Shown here in pieces: positions 52,696-60,641 of a stretch of 64,000 nucleotides of DNA (positions within the stretch are counted from its first letter, which is position 1; every line of letters starts with the position of its first letter). The stretch lies in the IMG/VR virus record IMGVR_UViG_3300027736_000043, positions 1 to 64,000 of that record. One strand, 5' to 3'. The translations under genes were made by a program, and so were the position numbers. The DNA is from a virus. Under the pieces are notes generated by a model that made no database searches, was not told where the DNA came from, and saw only the letters and a program-made list of their open reading frames with translations.

Positions 52696-52721
52696 ACTTT
52701 TGATCACATATTGTGTATAAT
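52693..52721 (+). promoter_or_regulatory. Sigma70-like promoter of the accessory operon
   Basis: TTTACT at 52693-52698 and TATAAT at 52716-52721 are separated by 17 bp, the optimal spacing. The -10 is a perfect consensus. The predicted start about 7 bp downstream coincides with ATG 52728, so this message too may be leaderless. This differs from the TAAATA boxes of the structural genes and suggests earlier expression. Confidence 0.6.
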
Positions 52722-52727
52722 GTACAC

Positions 52728-53033
52728 ATGGATACAGAAGATTTAATTGCTCATGCTCGATCTAGATTCAATCACGAATCAGCTAGACGACTACTCAAAG
52801 AAAAATATGAGGCTCGAATGTTGTTTGCTCATGCAGGTGGCATGTGGCGCGCTGATCCTGAACTGCTGGTACTATTGGCCACAGTACCTCCTGGTGATGC
52901 AGTAATACTAGATTTGTACGAAAATCCTATCCAGGTCAACCCAGAACTACTACGTGGCCTGGCCATGCAACGATGGCAAGAACAAATGAATGCATGGTTG
53001 ATAGAACACGAACAACTGAACCAGCAACGATGA
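52728..53033 (+). CDS. Small hypothetical protein heading the accessory operon
   Basis: 101 residues from ATG 52728. A GTG five codons upstream lies inside the TATAAT box and is unlikely. The sequence is helical and charged (DLIAHARSRFNHESARRLLK, EKYEARMLFAHAGGMWRA, PELLRGLAMQRWQEQMNAWL). No family is recognised. The stop overlaps the glycosyltransferase start as ATGA. Confidence 0.65.
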   Translation: MDTEDLIAHARSRFNHESARRLLKEKYEARMLFAHAGGMWRADPELLVLLATVPPGDAVILDLYENPIQVNPELLRGLAMQRWQEQMNAWLIEHEQLNQQR

Positions 53034-53875
53034 CCACCGGTGCATTGATATTTGCATTTAACAATGAAAAAACAGACTACGTGGCCCTGGCAGCCTGGTC
53101 TGCAGCCAATATACACCGGCATCTTGAAATTCCAGTGGCAGTGGTCACAGACAACAAACATCATCCTGAACTGGCAGCATTTGATCAAGTTATCTTTGCT
53201 GAACCTTCTGCAGGCGGAACAAGGAATTTTGAAGATTATGCAGCCACAGTGACTTGGCACAATGCCGGTAGGCCTGATGCATACAATCTCACACCATGGG
53301 ATAATACTTTATTATTAGATGCAGACTACATAGTGGCCAGCGATCAATTGCGGCATACTTGCACTAATGGTAGAGATTTACAAGCCTACTCAAGATCAAC
53401 AGATGTGTGTAACAATCAAAATTTAGATCGGTTTGGTAATCCCCCAATGAATATGTTTTGGGCCACAGTAGTGCAATTTCGTAAATGTACTCGGGCACAA
53501 TATGTTTTTGATTGCATGAATATGATCAAACAAAATTGGCAACATTATAGAGATATCTATCACATTCACAGCAGCACATATCGCAATGACTACTCGCTAA
53601 GTATAGCAATAAACATTGTGAATGGTCATGTGCCGCACACCAACAACAATTCAATTGCTGGAGTATTAGTAAATGTGTATCCTAGCAATACGCTAACACA
53701 AATACATGAAGATTGTTATCGTGTGGCATGGACTGGTTCAAACGGAAAAAAACATCATGTGGAGTTAACAAACCAAGATCTACATGCCATGGGCAAAAGA
53801 GATTTAGAGGTCATAGTTGAAAATCATACAAGAACAAGGCTATCTAATAACAGCCTGGAACTCAGCCACAGTTGA
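53030..53875 (+). CDS. Glycosyltransferase-like protein (GT-A fold)
   Basis: 281 residues from ATG 53030 (ATGA overlap). The N-terminus GALIFAFNNEKTDYVALAAW, then LEIPVAVVTDN, is a Rossmann-like nucleotide-sugar fold, and NTLLLDADYIVASD has the D-x-D metal/nucleotide-sugar motif (DAD). Later segments FWATVVQFRKCTRAQYVFDC and the HSSTYRNDYSLSIAINIVNG region fit acceptor-side helices. Sugar donor and acceptor are unknown. It is the first of three such proteins in this operon. A longer frame starting at 52973 would overlap the upstream gene by 61 bp and is rejected. Confidence 0.7.
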   Translation: MTTGALIFAFNNEKTDYVALAAWSAANIHRHLEIPVAVVTDNKHHPELAAFDQVIFAEPSAGGTRNFEDYAATVTWHNAGRPDAYNLTPWDNTLLLDADYIVASDQLRHTCTNGRDLQAYSRSTDVCNNQNLDRFGNPPMNMFWATVVQFRKCTRAQYVFDCMNMIKQNWQHYRDIYHIHSSTYRNDYSLSIAINIVNGHVPHTNNNSIAGVLVNVYPSNTLTQIHEDCYRVAWTGSNGKKHHVELTNQDLHAMGKRDLEVIVENHTRTRLSNNSLELSHS

Positions 53876-54590
53876 TTATATAAACTGTGCAAGATCATTA
53901 GTTCAAACATTAAAACACTGGCATCCTGATGCCAAAGTGTGTTTGGTCACGGATAGAGATATTGTTGATCCGGTGTTTGATTACATACATGTGATCACAC
54001 GTACCAATCTTGACAATCCTTATGCTGATGATTGGCAAATATTCTATCAATCTCCATTTCGTGAAACTATCAAACTAGAAGCAGACATGTGGATTACCAG
54101 TTCAATTGATCACTGGTGGAATTTATTTCGCAAACGTGATCTAGTAATCAGCACAGGTTGTAGAGATTGGCAAGATCGACCCAGCACAGCAAGACACTAT
54201 CGTAAAATATTTGATGCAAACAATTTGCCCGATGTGTACAATGCCATCACATACTGGAGATTGAGTACAATAGCAAAAGAATTTTTTGATTTGGTACACA
54301 GTATATTTGAAAACTGGACTGAATATCGCAAGCTATTGAAATTTCCCGACGAAACGCCGTCAACAGATTTGGTCTATGCAATGGCAGCGCAGATCATTGG
54401 TCCCGAACTGGTAACATTGCCATTTACCACATATCCTAAAATAGTTCATATGAAACGACATCATGCTGGCACACAAACAGAAAATTGGAAAAAAGAACTA
54501 GTTTGGGAATGGGATCACGGTAGTTTACGTGTACAGACAGTAGCACAATCAGGAGCGTTTCATTATTATGTCAAACCAACCTTTAACTGA
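53817..54590 (+). CDS. Glycosyltransferase-like protein (TTG start)
   Basis: 257 residues. The only sensible start is TTG 53817, since TAG is the codon before it; AGAGG lies 6 bp upstream. It overlaps the previous gene by 59 bp. The fold resembles the previous protein: GYLITAWNSATVDYINCARS, DAKVCLVTDRD, and IKLEADMWITSSIDHWWNLF, where EAD replaces D-x-D. HMKRHHAG near the end may be the C-terminal metal-ligand His region. It is probably a GT-A enzyme acting with its neighbours; specificity unknown. Confidence 0.65.
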   Translation: MKIIQEQGYLITAWNSATVDYINCARSLVQTLKHWHPDAKVCLVTDRDIVDPVFDYIHVITRTNLDNPYADDWQIFYQSPFRETIKLEADMWITSSIDHWWNLFRKRDLVISTGCRDWQDRPSTARHYRKIFDANNLPDVYNAITYWRLSTIAKEFFDLVHSIFENWTEYRKLLKFPDETPSTDLVYAMAAQIIGPELVTLPFTTYPKIVHMKRHHAGTQTENWKKELVWEWDHGSLRVQTVAQSGAFHYYVKPTFN

Positions 54591-54918
54591 AGAAGAATTT
54601 TGGAGTATCTTGGCAGACATACCGGAGCCAAAACCAATTTTCTTTAGATTGTATCATGATGATCGTGGGCATGTATTATTCTACAGCATGGAGGATGTTC
54701 CAGGTACATACATCGAAATTGATGCTGAAACTTTTGCGTTATCACCTACAAATGTAAGAGTACGCAATGGCCAACTGGTTGAAGTTACATGGGTATCTAG
54801 TGAAAAACTCCAACCAATGGAAACTGGCACGTCTTGCTACCCCACTGACATAACTGTAGTGGTTTTGCAAAACGATCCGCACATTAAATGGAGCAAAAAA
54901 ACATATGAACAAAATTGA
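54568..54918 (+). CDS. Hypothetical small protein
   Basis: 116 residues, overlapping the previous gene by 23 bp and the next by 14 bp. An acidic helix (LTEEEFWSILADIPEPKPI) precedes a beta-rich body (FFRLYHDDRGHVLFYSMED, TYIEIDAETFALSPTNVRVR, EVTWVSSEKLQP). No catalytic motif is seen. It may be an accessory subunit of the flanking glycosyltransferases; this is context only. Confidence 0.6.
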   Translation: MSNQPLTEEEFWSILADIPEPKPIFFRLYHDDRGHVLFYSMEDVPGTYIEIDAETFALSPTNVRVRNGQLVEVTWVSSEKLQPMETGTSCYPTDITVVVLQNDPHIKWSKKTYEQN

Positions 54919-55828
54919 CACAGCAGATTTAGACTGCATTTATCTAACCTACGACGAACCACAACGAGAAGAATTCTGGGTCAAGATCAAAAACATGATT
55001 CCTTGGGCCAAACGTGTGGATGGCGTCAAAGGGTCAGACGCAGCACACAAAGCTGCCGCTGCTGCCAGTGATACCGAACGTTTTATTCTAGTAGACGGTG
55101 ATAACTTACCATCTGCAGATTTCTTCAACAAAACATTAGAATTCCCCACAGCTGAATACGAACAAGCAGTGTTTAGATGGCGTGCTAGAAATCATGTAAA
55201 TGGCCTAATGTATGGCAATGGAGGTATTAGTAGTTGGACACGTGAATTTGCAAATGCCATGCGTACACACGAAGCCACAGATGGGCGTACAGAAACACAA
55301 GTTGAGTTTTGTTTTGATCCGTTGTACTGGGCCATGCATGATTGCTACAGCACAACTTACCCAGCGCAGTCACCGTTTCATGCATGGCGTGCAGGATTCC
55401 GAGAAGGTGTAAAGATGTGCCTAAACAAAGGTGCCCGACCCACAGTAGAAGAATTTAAAAATCAAGTGCTAAGAAATCTTGATCACCTGACCATATGGCA
55501 TAACATTGGATCTGACGTAGAAAACGGAGAATGGTGTATGGCCGGCGCAAGGCAAGGCACATACATGACCATGCTGACCAACTGGGACTATAAACTAGTA
55601 CAAGACTTTGATGCACTGGCTGAAATTTGGGCTACAGTAAAAGATGGACAACCAAGAATACTGAGCAATCAGTTGGGTCCAGAGATTGGAACACAGTTGG
55701 ATCTGCCAATGGCCATATTGGAGTCAGAGCAAAGTGCATTCTTCAAATATCACTATCGATCAAACTGGCACAATCGTGGTGCTATGGTTCGGGAGATGGA
55801 TGTAATACGTCAGCAAGAAGGTTGGTAA
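54905..55828 (+). CDS. Glycosyltransferase-like protein (GT2-type, DGDN motif)
   Basis: 307 residues. CIYLTYDEPQREEFWVKIKN is the opening strand-helix, and RFILVDGDNLPSADFFNKTL has the GT2-like D-x-D element (DGD). GLMYGNGGISSWTREFANAM recalls the acceptor-site loop of GT2 enzymes. The C-terminus contains NLDHLTIWHNIGSDVENGEW. Similar proteins occur in phage genomes and LPS clusters. It overlaps the sulfotransferase start (TAATG). Confidence 0.65.
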   Translation: MNKIDTADLDCIYLTYDEPQREEFWVKIKNMIPWAKRVDGVKGSDAAHKAAAAASDTERFILVDGDNLPSADFFNKTLEFPTAEYEQAVFRWRARNHVNGLMYGNGGISSWTREFANAMRTHEATDGRTETQVEFCFDPLYWAMHDCYSTTYPAQSPFHAWRAGFREGVKMCLNKGARPTVEEFKNQVLRNLDHLTIWHNIGSDVENGEWCMAGARQGTYMTMLTNWDYKLVQDFDALAEIWATVKDGQPRILSNQLGPEIGTQLDLPMAILESEQSAFFKYHYRSNWHNRGAMVREMDVIRQQEGW

Positions 55829-56466
55829 TGTATAAAATTATTACTGACTATGCCGGCCAAGAGAATAAAAATATTTTAATTATTGGATCTCCAAGATCGG
55901 GTACTCATGCATTGTCTACTGAACTTTCTAATTTCAGACACGGGAAAAATCTTGGAGAAATCTGTATGGTAGGGTATTGTACTAATTTTTGGGACGACAT
56001 TGATAAGTTATCTAGCAGTGCTAGATTAACCACAGCGCAAATTGTTCAGATGAGTCCAAAATTAACATTAGCTGAAAATGTAGATAAGATTAAACAAAAT
56101 AATATTATTGTTAATATTCGACGTCGAGACAAAGTTGCACAATTTGCCAGCTGGATTTATTTCAGAGTATCAGATCCAACTGGACTTTACGGGTGGCATA
56201 ATCATACAGTTAACAAAACAAAAATCAAACCAGATACTATTACAGCAACAGAGCATGACATCACTCAGTTTAAGTTAGAACAAATGTTAGATGATTATTT
56301 TTTACCTACTTTTAATTTGTGCTATGAAGATCTTACATTTACACAAACCACATATAAGAAAAATGAATTTGCATTTCCTCTGCAGCAAATATTTAAAAAT
56401 CTTGATTATGTAAAACAACAATTGGAATCTTGGCAGTACTCCTCAGAGCATTTTGGTAATGAATAA
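55828..56466 (+). CDS. Stf0-like sulfotransferase
   Basis: 212 residues from ATG 55828; a longer frame from 55627 overlaps the upstream gene by 200 bp and is rejected. NILIIGSPRSGTHALSTELS is the 5'-phosphosulfate loop (P-R-S-G-T), and VNIRRRDKVAQFASWIYFRV matches the 3'-phosphate-binding R-R-x-D-K-x-x-Q-x-x-S helix of Stf0-type enzymes. The family transfers sulfate from PAPS to carbohydrate hydroxyls. The substrate is unknown, but the neighbours suggest a glycan made or altered by the adjacent glycosyltransferases. It overlaps the next radical SAM gene by 8 bp. Confidence 0.8.
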   Translation: MYKIITDYAGQENKNILIIGSPRSGTHALSTELSNFRHGKNLGEICMVGYCTNFWDDIDKLSSSARLTTAQIVQMSPKLTLAENVDKIKQNNIIVNIRRRDKVAQFASWIYFRVSDPTGLYGWHNHTVNKTKIKPDTITATEHDITQFKLEQMLDDYFLPTFNLCYEDLTFTQTTYKKNEFAFPLQQIFKNLDYVKQQLESWQYSSEHFGNE

Positions 56467-57832
56467 CAAAAGTCAATTCTTAAGTTCGGCTGAACAAATG
56501 GCAGAAAATCTAGGTCCTGCTCTTTGTTTAGCCAAATGGAAACAAGTCAGTTTGCATTTGCCCACCGGGTTAAATAACAGTTGTTATCACCCACCTTTGC
56601 ACTCTATATCCGTTGAAGATATTGGTCGCAATCCAGCAGCACTACACAATACAGATCATAAAAAACAACAACGTAAGTTGATGTTGGCAGGCAAACGTCC
56701 GGCAGAGTGTCAGTATTGTTGGAACATGGAGGATCTAGGTAAACTCAGCGATCGACATTATAGATCAGGCGAGCCCTGGGCAGCCATAGATTTTGAAAAG
56801 ATAAAAAACTCAACTGGAGATGAACAAGATGTCGTACCGTCGTACGTGGAAGTCAATTTTAACAATGCCTGCAATCTTAAATGCAGCTATTGCAGCCCGC
56901 AGTTCAGCTCTAGCTGGCAACAAGAATCTGAACGTCATGGGGCATTTCCTACTTTGGTTCCTCATAACGCTCCTGAGCATTTTAGCGGCCATCGCAAGCC
57001 TATCCCTGCCCGTGATCACAACCCTTATGTAGAAGCATTTTGGGCCTGGTGGCCCAGTCTATATCCTGAACTCCGGCACTTCCGCATGACCGGCGGTGAG
57101 CCCTTGATGGATAAGAACACCTGTCGAGTGTTTGACTATGTATTAGCTCACCCAAAAAACGATCTGCACTTGGCAGTAACTTCAAACTTCAGTGTAGAGC
57201 CTGAGCTGTCTGACAAATACTTTGATTATGTAAAACGCCTATGCGATACTGATATTGAACACTTTATGCAGTATGTTAGTCTTGATTCGGGTATAGGACC
57301 GCAAGCAGAATACATCCGGCATGGATTGAATTTTGAACGATTGCAGAACAATGTAGAAACATATCTTCAAGACATTCCATATCGTAACAGTCTCACTTTT
57401 ATTGTGACCATGAACAATCTTTCAGTCACAGGGTTCTTGCCATTGATGAAATGGATTTTAGATCTGCGCCGCAGACATAGTAAAACATATCAACGTGTGT
57501 GGTTTGATACTCCTGTACTTAGACAACCTGCATGGCAAAGTCTACAAACACTGCCTGAGAGTTATGCTGCAAAACTAGAACAAGCACGGAACTTTATGTT
57601 GGAGAATTTAGAAACAGAGTCTGACTTGTTTCACGGATTTAAAGATTACGAAGTGCAACGCCTTGAGCGTGACATAGCCTGGATGCGATCAATGACAAAT
57701 GTAAATACCCAGACTCTAAGTGACTTTTATAGATTTTTTAACGAACATGATCGTAGACGAGGAACTGACTTTGAAAAGACATTTCCTGAAATGATCTCAT
57801 GGTGGAAACAATGTGAATACCATGCAAGATAA
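56459..57832 (+). CDS. N-twitch radical SAM protein, sub-type B
   Basis: 457 residues from ATG 56459. The N-terminal auxiliary motif is LCLAKWKQVSLHLPTG, then SCYHPPLHSI, then ECQYCWNME; the usual CC is replaced by C plus two His. The core has NNACNLKCSYCSPQFSSSW (C-x3-C-x2-C) and MTGGEPLMDKNT, followed by TSNFSVEP. The C-terminus ends with D-R-R-R-G-T-D-F-x-x-x-F-P, shared with 59310. The two sub-type B proteins are clear paralogues (NPAALHNT in both). The product and substrate are unknown. Confidence 0.88.
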   Translation: MNNKSQFLSSAEQMAENLGPALCLAKWKQVSLHLPTGLNNSCYHPPLHSISVEDIGRNPAALHNTDHKKQQRKLMLAGKRPAECQYCWNMEDLGKLSDRHYRSGEPWAAIDFEKIKNSTGDEQDVVPSYVEVNFNNACNLKCSYCSPQFSSSWQQESERHGAFPTLVPHNAPEHFSGHRKPIPARDHNPYVEAFWAWWPSLYPELRHFRMTGGEPLMDKNTCRVFDYVLAHPKNDLHLAVTSNFSVEPELSDKYFDYVKRLCDTDIEHFMQYVSLDSGIGPQAEYIRHGLNFERLQNNVETYLQDIPYRNSLTFIVTMNNLSVTGFLPLMKWILDLRRRHSKTYQRVWFDTPVLRQPAWQSLQTLPESYAAKLEQARNFMLENLETESDLFHGFKDYEVQRLERDIAWMRSMTNVNTQTLSDFYRFFNEHDRRRGTDFEKTFPEMISWWKQCEYHAR

Positions 57833-58208
57833 CCAAATAAGTATTGCCATGAATATTATATTTCCTATCATTGAGTTAATTGACCGATTGGCTATCGCAG
57901 AAATAAAGTTTTTAAAAACACAACTTAACCAACCAGAAGTTGATTGGTACAAACAACAGTTTGACAAATATAATTTTTCTAGTATTACATTACAGTATGA
58001 AGAATTGAAAGACATACACTTAAAAATATGGAATTTAGAATCAGACATCAGAATGGGAATGGAACATAAATTAGGTCTTGAAGAAGTAGGACTACGAGCA
58101 TTGGCCATACGCGACTGGAACCATAAACGTGTTGCATTAAAAAATCAAATTGCAGAAAAATTACATTGTAATGTAAGAGAAATTAAAAAAGATCACGCAA
58201 GTGAATAA
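57822..58208 (+). CDS. DUF6165-like small protein
   Basis: 128 residues from ATG 57822, overlapping the upstream stop by 11 bp. IIFPIIELIDRLAIAEIKFL, then QYEELKDIHLKIWNLESDIR, then ALAIRDWNHKRVALKNQIAE, matches the DUF6165 pattern (E-L-I-D-x-x-x-I-x-E-I-K, I-W-x-x-E-x-x-I-R). Family members occur beside glycosyltransferases in bacterial polysaccharide loci; function unknown. Predicted all-helical. Confidence 0.6.
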   Translation: MQDNQISIAMNIIFPIIELIDRLAIAEIKFLKTQLNQPEVDWYKQQFDKYNFSSITLQYEELKDIHLKIWNLESDIRMGMEHKLGLEEVGLRALAIRDWNHKRVALKNQIAEKLHCNVREIKKDHASE

Positions 58209-58213
58209 GATAC

Positions 58214-59347
58214 ATGATAGGTAATCACCGGATCATTGTAGATGAATGGGCCGAAGTCTGGGATCTTCTTAAACCTCATGCCGACGGCAGTTTTTGGCGC
58301 TGGAGCGATTTAACTCTTGATCCAGAAGCTGTATATATTGTTGGGCGTGTGGTGCTCAAAGAGAACTGGTATGCTATCACCGATTGGGCGCATCAACATC
58401 CAGGCAAAGTAGTATTTTCTAATCCTGCTGAAGGATCGCAGACTATACTATTACAACTAAATCGATTGATGATTTCTGAACAGGTAAAATCTGGCGAAAT
58501 ATTGTTGTTGACATCCGGCGATCTTGAATCAGGATGGGACTATTGCAAAACTGATTGCTACTTTTCTAACATAGTAGAGTATCTTGAAAACATCAGCGCA
58601 CACGAATCGTGGCCGCAGGTGTATCACAAAAAAAACAAGCCTTATGACTTCTTGTTCTTGAACGGACGATTAAGACCACATCGCAAATATATAATAGACC
58701 AATTACGCCAACAAAAATTACTAGATCGAGCATTGTGGACTAATTTAGGCGACAGTGTAGAAATGTCTTGGACTAGTACATTACTAACTAATTCTAACGA
58801 ACCTGTAAAATTATTGCCCGAACAGTATGAAATACCTCGCGCTATACCTAACATGATAGAATTACCAACTGGATTTGTCAAACATCACTTGTTTGGTAAC
58901 ACCTGGGGTGACGCTATAGTCAATCCTGCGGCGTATGTGGACACATCATTTTCATTGGTAACTGAAACTATATTTGATTATCCGCATACATTCCGCACAG
59001 AAAAAATTTGGAAACCCATGATCATGTGCCATCCATTTGTGGTCGCAGCCAATCGTGGCTATTACCGAGACTTACACAATGCAGGATTTCGAACATTTGG
59101 TGACCTAGTTGATGAATCATTTGACCAGATAGATGATCCTACTGATCGTGCTAACCGTGTGGTTGCAGTTGTTAAAGATATATGCTATAATGGTGCAGAG
59201 GCTTTCTTGCAAGCTGCCAGAAGTACATGTAAATACAATTATCAGCAGCTTCGTGACCATAACACACAACAACGAGCTGAGCTTCCGGTAAAATTGGCAC
59301 AATATATCAATGAACGATCTAGAATTTCGACAGCAAGTATTAGATAA
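58214..59347 (+). CDS. GT-B/exostosin-like glycosyltransferase candidate
   Basis: 377 residues. Notable segments are YDFLFLNGRLRPHRKYIIDQ near residue 145, then FSLVTETIFDYPHTFRTEKI near 255 and WKPMIMCHPFVVAANRGYYR, followed by GFRTFGDLVDESFDQIDDPT. The E-x-x-F-D-Y-P...F-R-T-E-K-I-W-K-P block is like the donor-binding half of GT-B enzymes (fucosyltransferase/exostosin type: S-T-E-K-x-x-x-P). It is common as an unannotated protein in aquatic T4-like phages. The end overlaps the next gene by 38 bp. Confidence 0.6.
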   Translation: MIGNHRIIVDEWAEVWDLLKPHADGSFWRWSDLTLDPEAVYIVGRVVLKENWYAITDWAHQHPGKVVFSNPAEGSQTILLQLNRLMISEQVKSGEILLLTSGDLESGWDYCKTDCYFSNIVEYLENISAHESWPQVYHKKNKPYDFLFLNGRLRPHRKYIIDQLRQQKLLDRALWTNLGDSVEMSWTSTLLTNSNEPVKLLPEQYEIPRAIPNMIELPTGFVKHHLFGNTWGDAIVNPAAYVDTSFSLVTETIFDYPHTFRTEKIWKPMIMCHPFVVAANRGYYRDLHNAGFRTFGDLVDESFDQIDDPTDRANRVVAVVKDICYNGAEAFLQAARSTCKYNYQQLRDHNTQQRAELPVKLAQYINERSRISTASIR

Positions 59348-60641
59348 AAAAAGCAAAAGTTTCTGTGCAGCCAAATGGTACAATGCTACCATATGGTTAG
59401 GCAGCGGCATGACTACCAGTTGCCACCATCCTCCAGCACATGCCATAAATGTAGATGATATCAAACACAATCCTGCAGCATTGCATAACACTACCAAAAA
59501 GAAATTCGAACGTGATCAAATGCAGCATGGTGATCGACCAACGGGATGTGAATATTGTTGGAAGATTGAAGATATGGGTAGCGATGCCATAAGTGACCGT
59601 GTATACAAGAGTAAAATTTATCCTATAGAGGCATTGAATGAAGCATTTGAAACTCCTGCAGCTAATGACATTAGCTTACGAACCCTTGAAATTGCATTTG
59701 ACCGCACTTGTCAATTTGCTTGTAGCTATTGTAACCCTGCTTTTAGTAGCACTTGGGTTAACGATATACGAAAGAATGGACCTTATAACGGACTTGTTAG
59801 TGACGGTCGGAACCATTTTACTCACACTCACGATAGCAGCCAACTTTATAAATTCGGTCAAACTAATCCGTATGTGGAAGCATTCTTCCAATGGTGGGAA
59901 ACAGACCTCCATCGAACACTACAAGAACTAAGGATCACTGGTGGTGAACCATTGATGAGTGGCGAGACTTGGAAGCTGATTGGTTGGTTCCGAACCAATC
60001 CGGGTCGCAGCCAAACACGACTGGCCATCAATTCAAATCTAGGCACAGCAGTAGACTTAGATCGATTGCTAGACAGCATTGCAGGATTAGAAGTGGACAT
60101 ATACACATCAAACGAAAGCATAGGTCTACAAGCCGAATACATCAGAGATGGACTTGTATGGGATGACTGGGCCAACAATGTAGAACGATTGTTAGACAGC
60201 GGAAAATTTCGTAGCATACACATAATGAACACCATTAATGCGCTGTGCCTGGACACATTGGATCAGTTCTTAGAATGCATAATGAACTGGAAACTGGAAT
60301 ACGGTCGTGATGCTGTTAGTTTTACATTGAACATTTTACGATTTCCCAGTTTTCAATCTCCGCTGGTATTGCCTGATCATCTGCGTATGGTATATCGCCA
60401 ACGTCTGATCACATGGCTAGAGCACTGGTCTGACAGTGAATTTTTGCATGAACATGAACTCAACCATGTTCAACGTCTAATAGACTATTTGGACATTGTC
60501 AAGACACCGCACTCCGAAGCATTTGATCGGCCTCGGTTGTTAAACGACTTCAAACAATTCTATACTCAATACGATCAACGTCGTGGCAAAGACTTTGGTC
60601 TAGCATTTCCCACACTAAAACCCTGGTATGACTCACTATGA
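59310..60641 (+). CDS. N-twitch radical SAM protein, sub-type B (paralogue)
   Basis: 443 residues. Motifs match 56459: FCAAKWYNATIWLGSG, SCHHPPAHAI, GCEYCWKIED, then the core FDRTCQFACSYCNPAFSSTW (C-x3-C-x2-C), ITGGEPLMSGETW and AINSNLGT. The C-terminus has Y-D-Q-R-R-G-K-D-F-x-x-x-F-P. The start overlaps the previous gene by 38 bp; the N-terminus aligns with 56459, supporting this ATG. Its stop overlaps the next start by 4 bp. It may act with 56459 as a pair on similar substrates. Confidence 0.88.
   Translation: MNDLEFRQQVLDKKSKSFCAAKWYNATIWLGSGMTTSCHHPPAHAINVDDIKHNPAALHNTTKKKFERDQMQHGDRPTGCEYCWKIEDMGSDAISDRVYKSKIYPIEALNEAFETPAANDISLRTLEIAFDRTCQFACSYCNPAFSSTWVNDIRKNGPYNGLVSDGRNHFTHTHDSSQLYKFGQTNPYVEAFFQWWETDLHRTLQELRITGGEPLMSGETWKLIGWFRTNPGRSQTRLAINSNLGTAVDLDRLLDSIAGLEVDIYTSNESIGLQAEYIRDGLVWDDWANNVERLLDSGKFRSIHIMNTINALCLDTLDQFLECIMNWKLEYGRDAVSFTLNILRFPSFQSPLVLPDHLRMVYRQRLITWLEHWSDSEFLHEHELNHVQRLIDYLDIVKTPHSEAFDRPRLLNDFKQFYTQYDQRRGKDFGLAFPTLKPWYDSL

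Noticed and set aside
52973-53029. Upstream extension of the first glycosyltransferase-like gene
   Set aside because: It would overlap the preceding gene by 61 bp; ATG 53030 gives the common ATGA coupling and starts the Rossmann-like strand directly.
55627-55827. 67-residue N-terminal extension of the sulfotransferase
   Set aside because: It lies wholly within the upstream glycosyltransferase gene; ATG 55828 gives a TAATG overlap and places the P-loop at the usual distance from the start.
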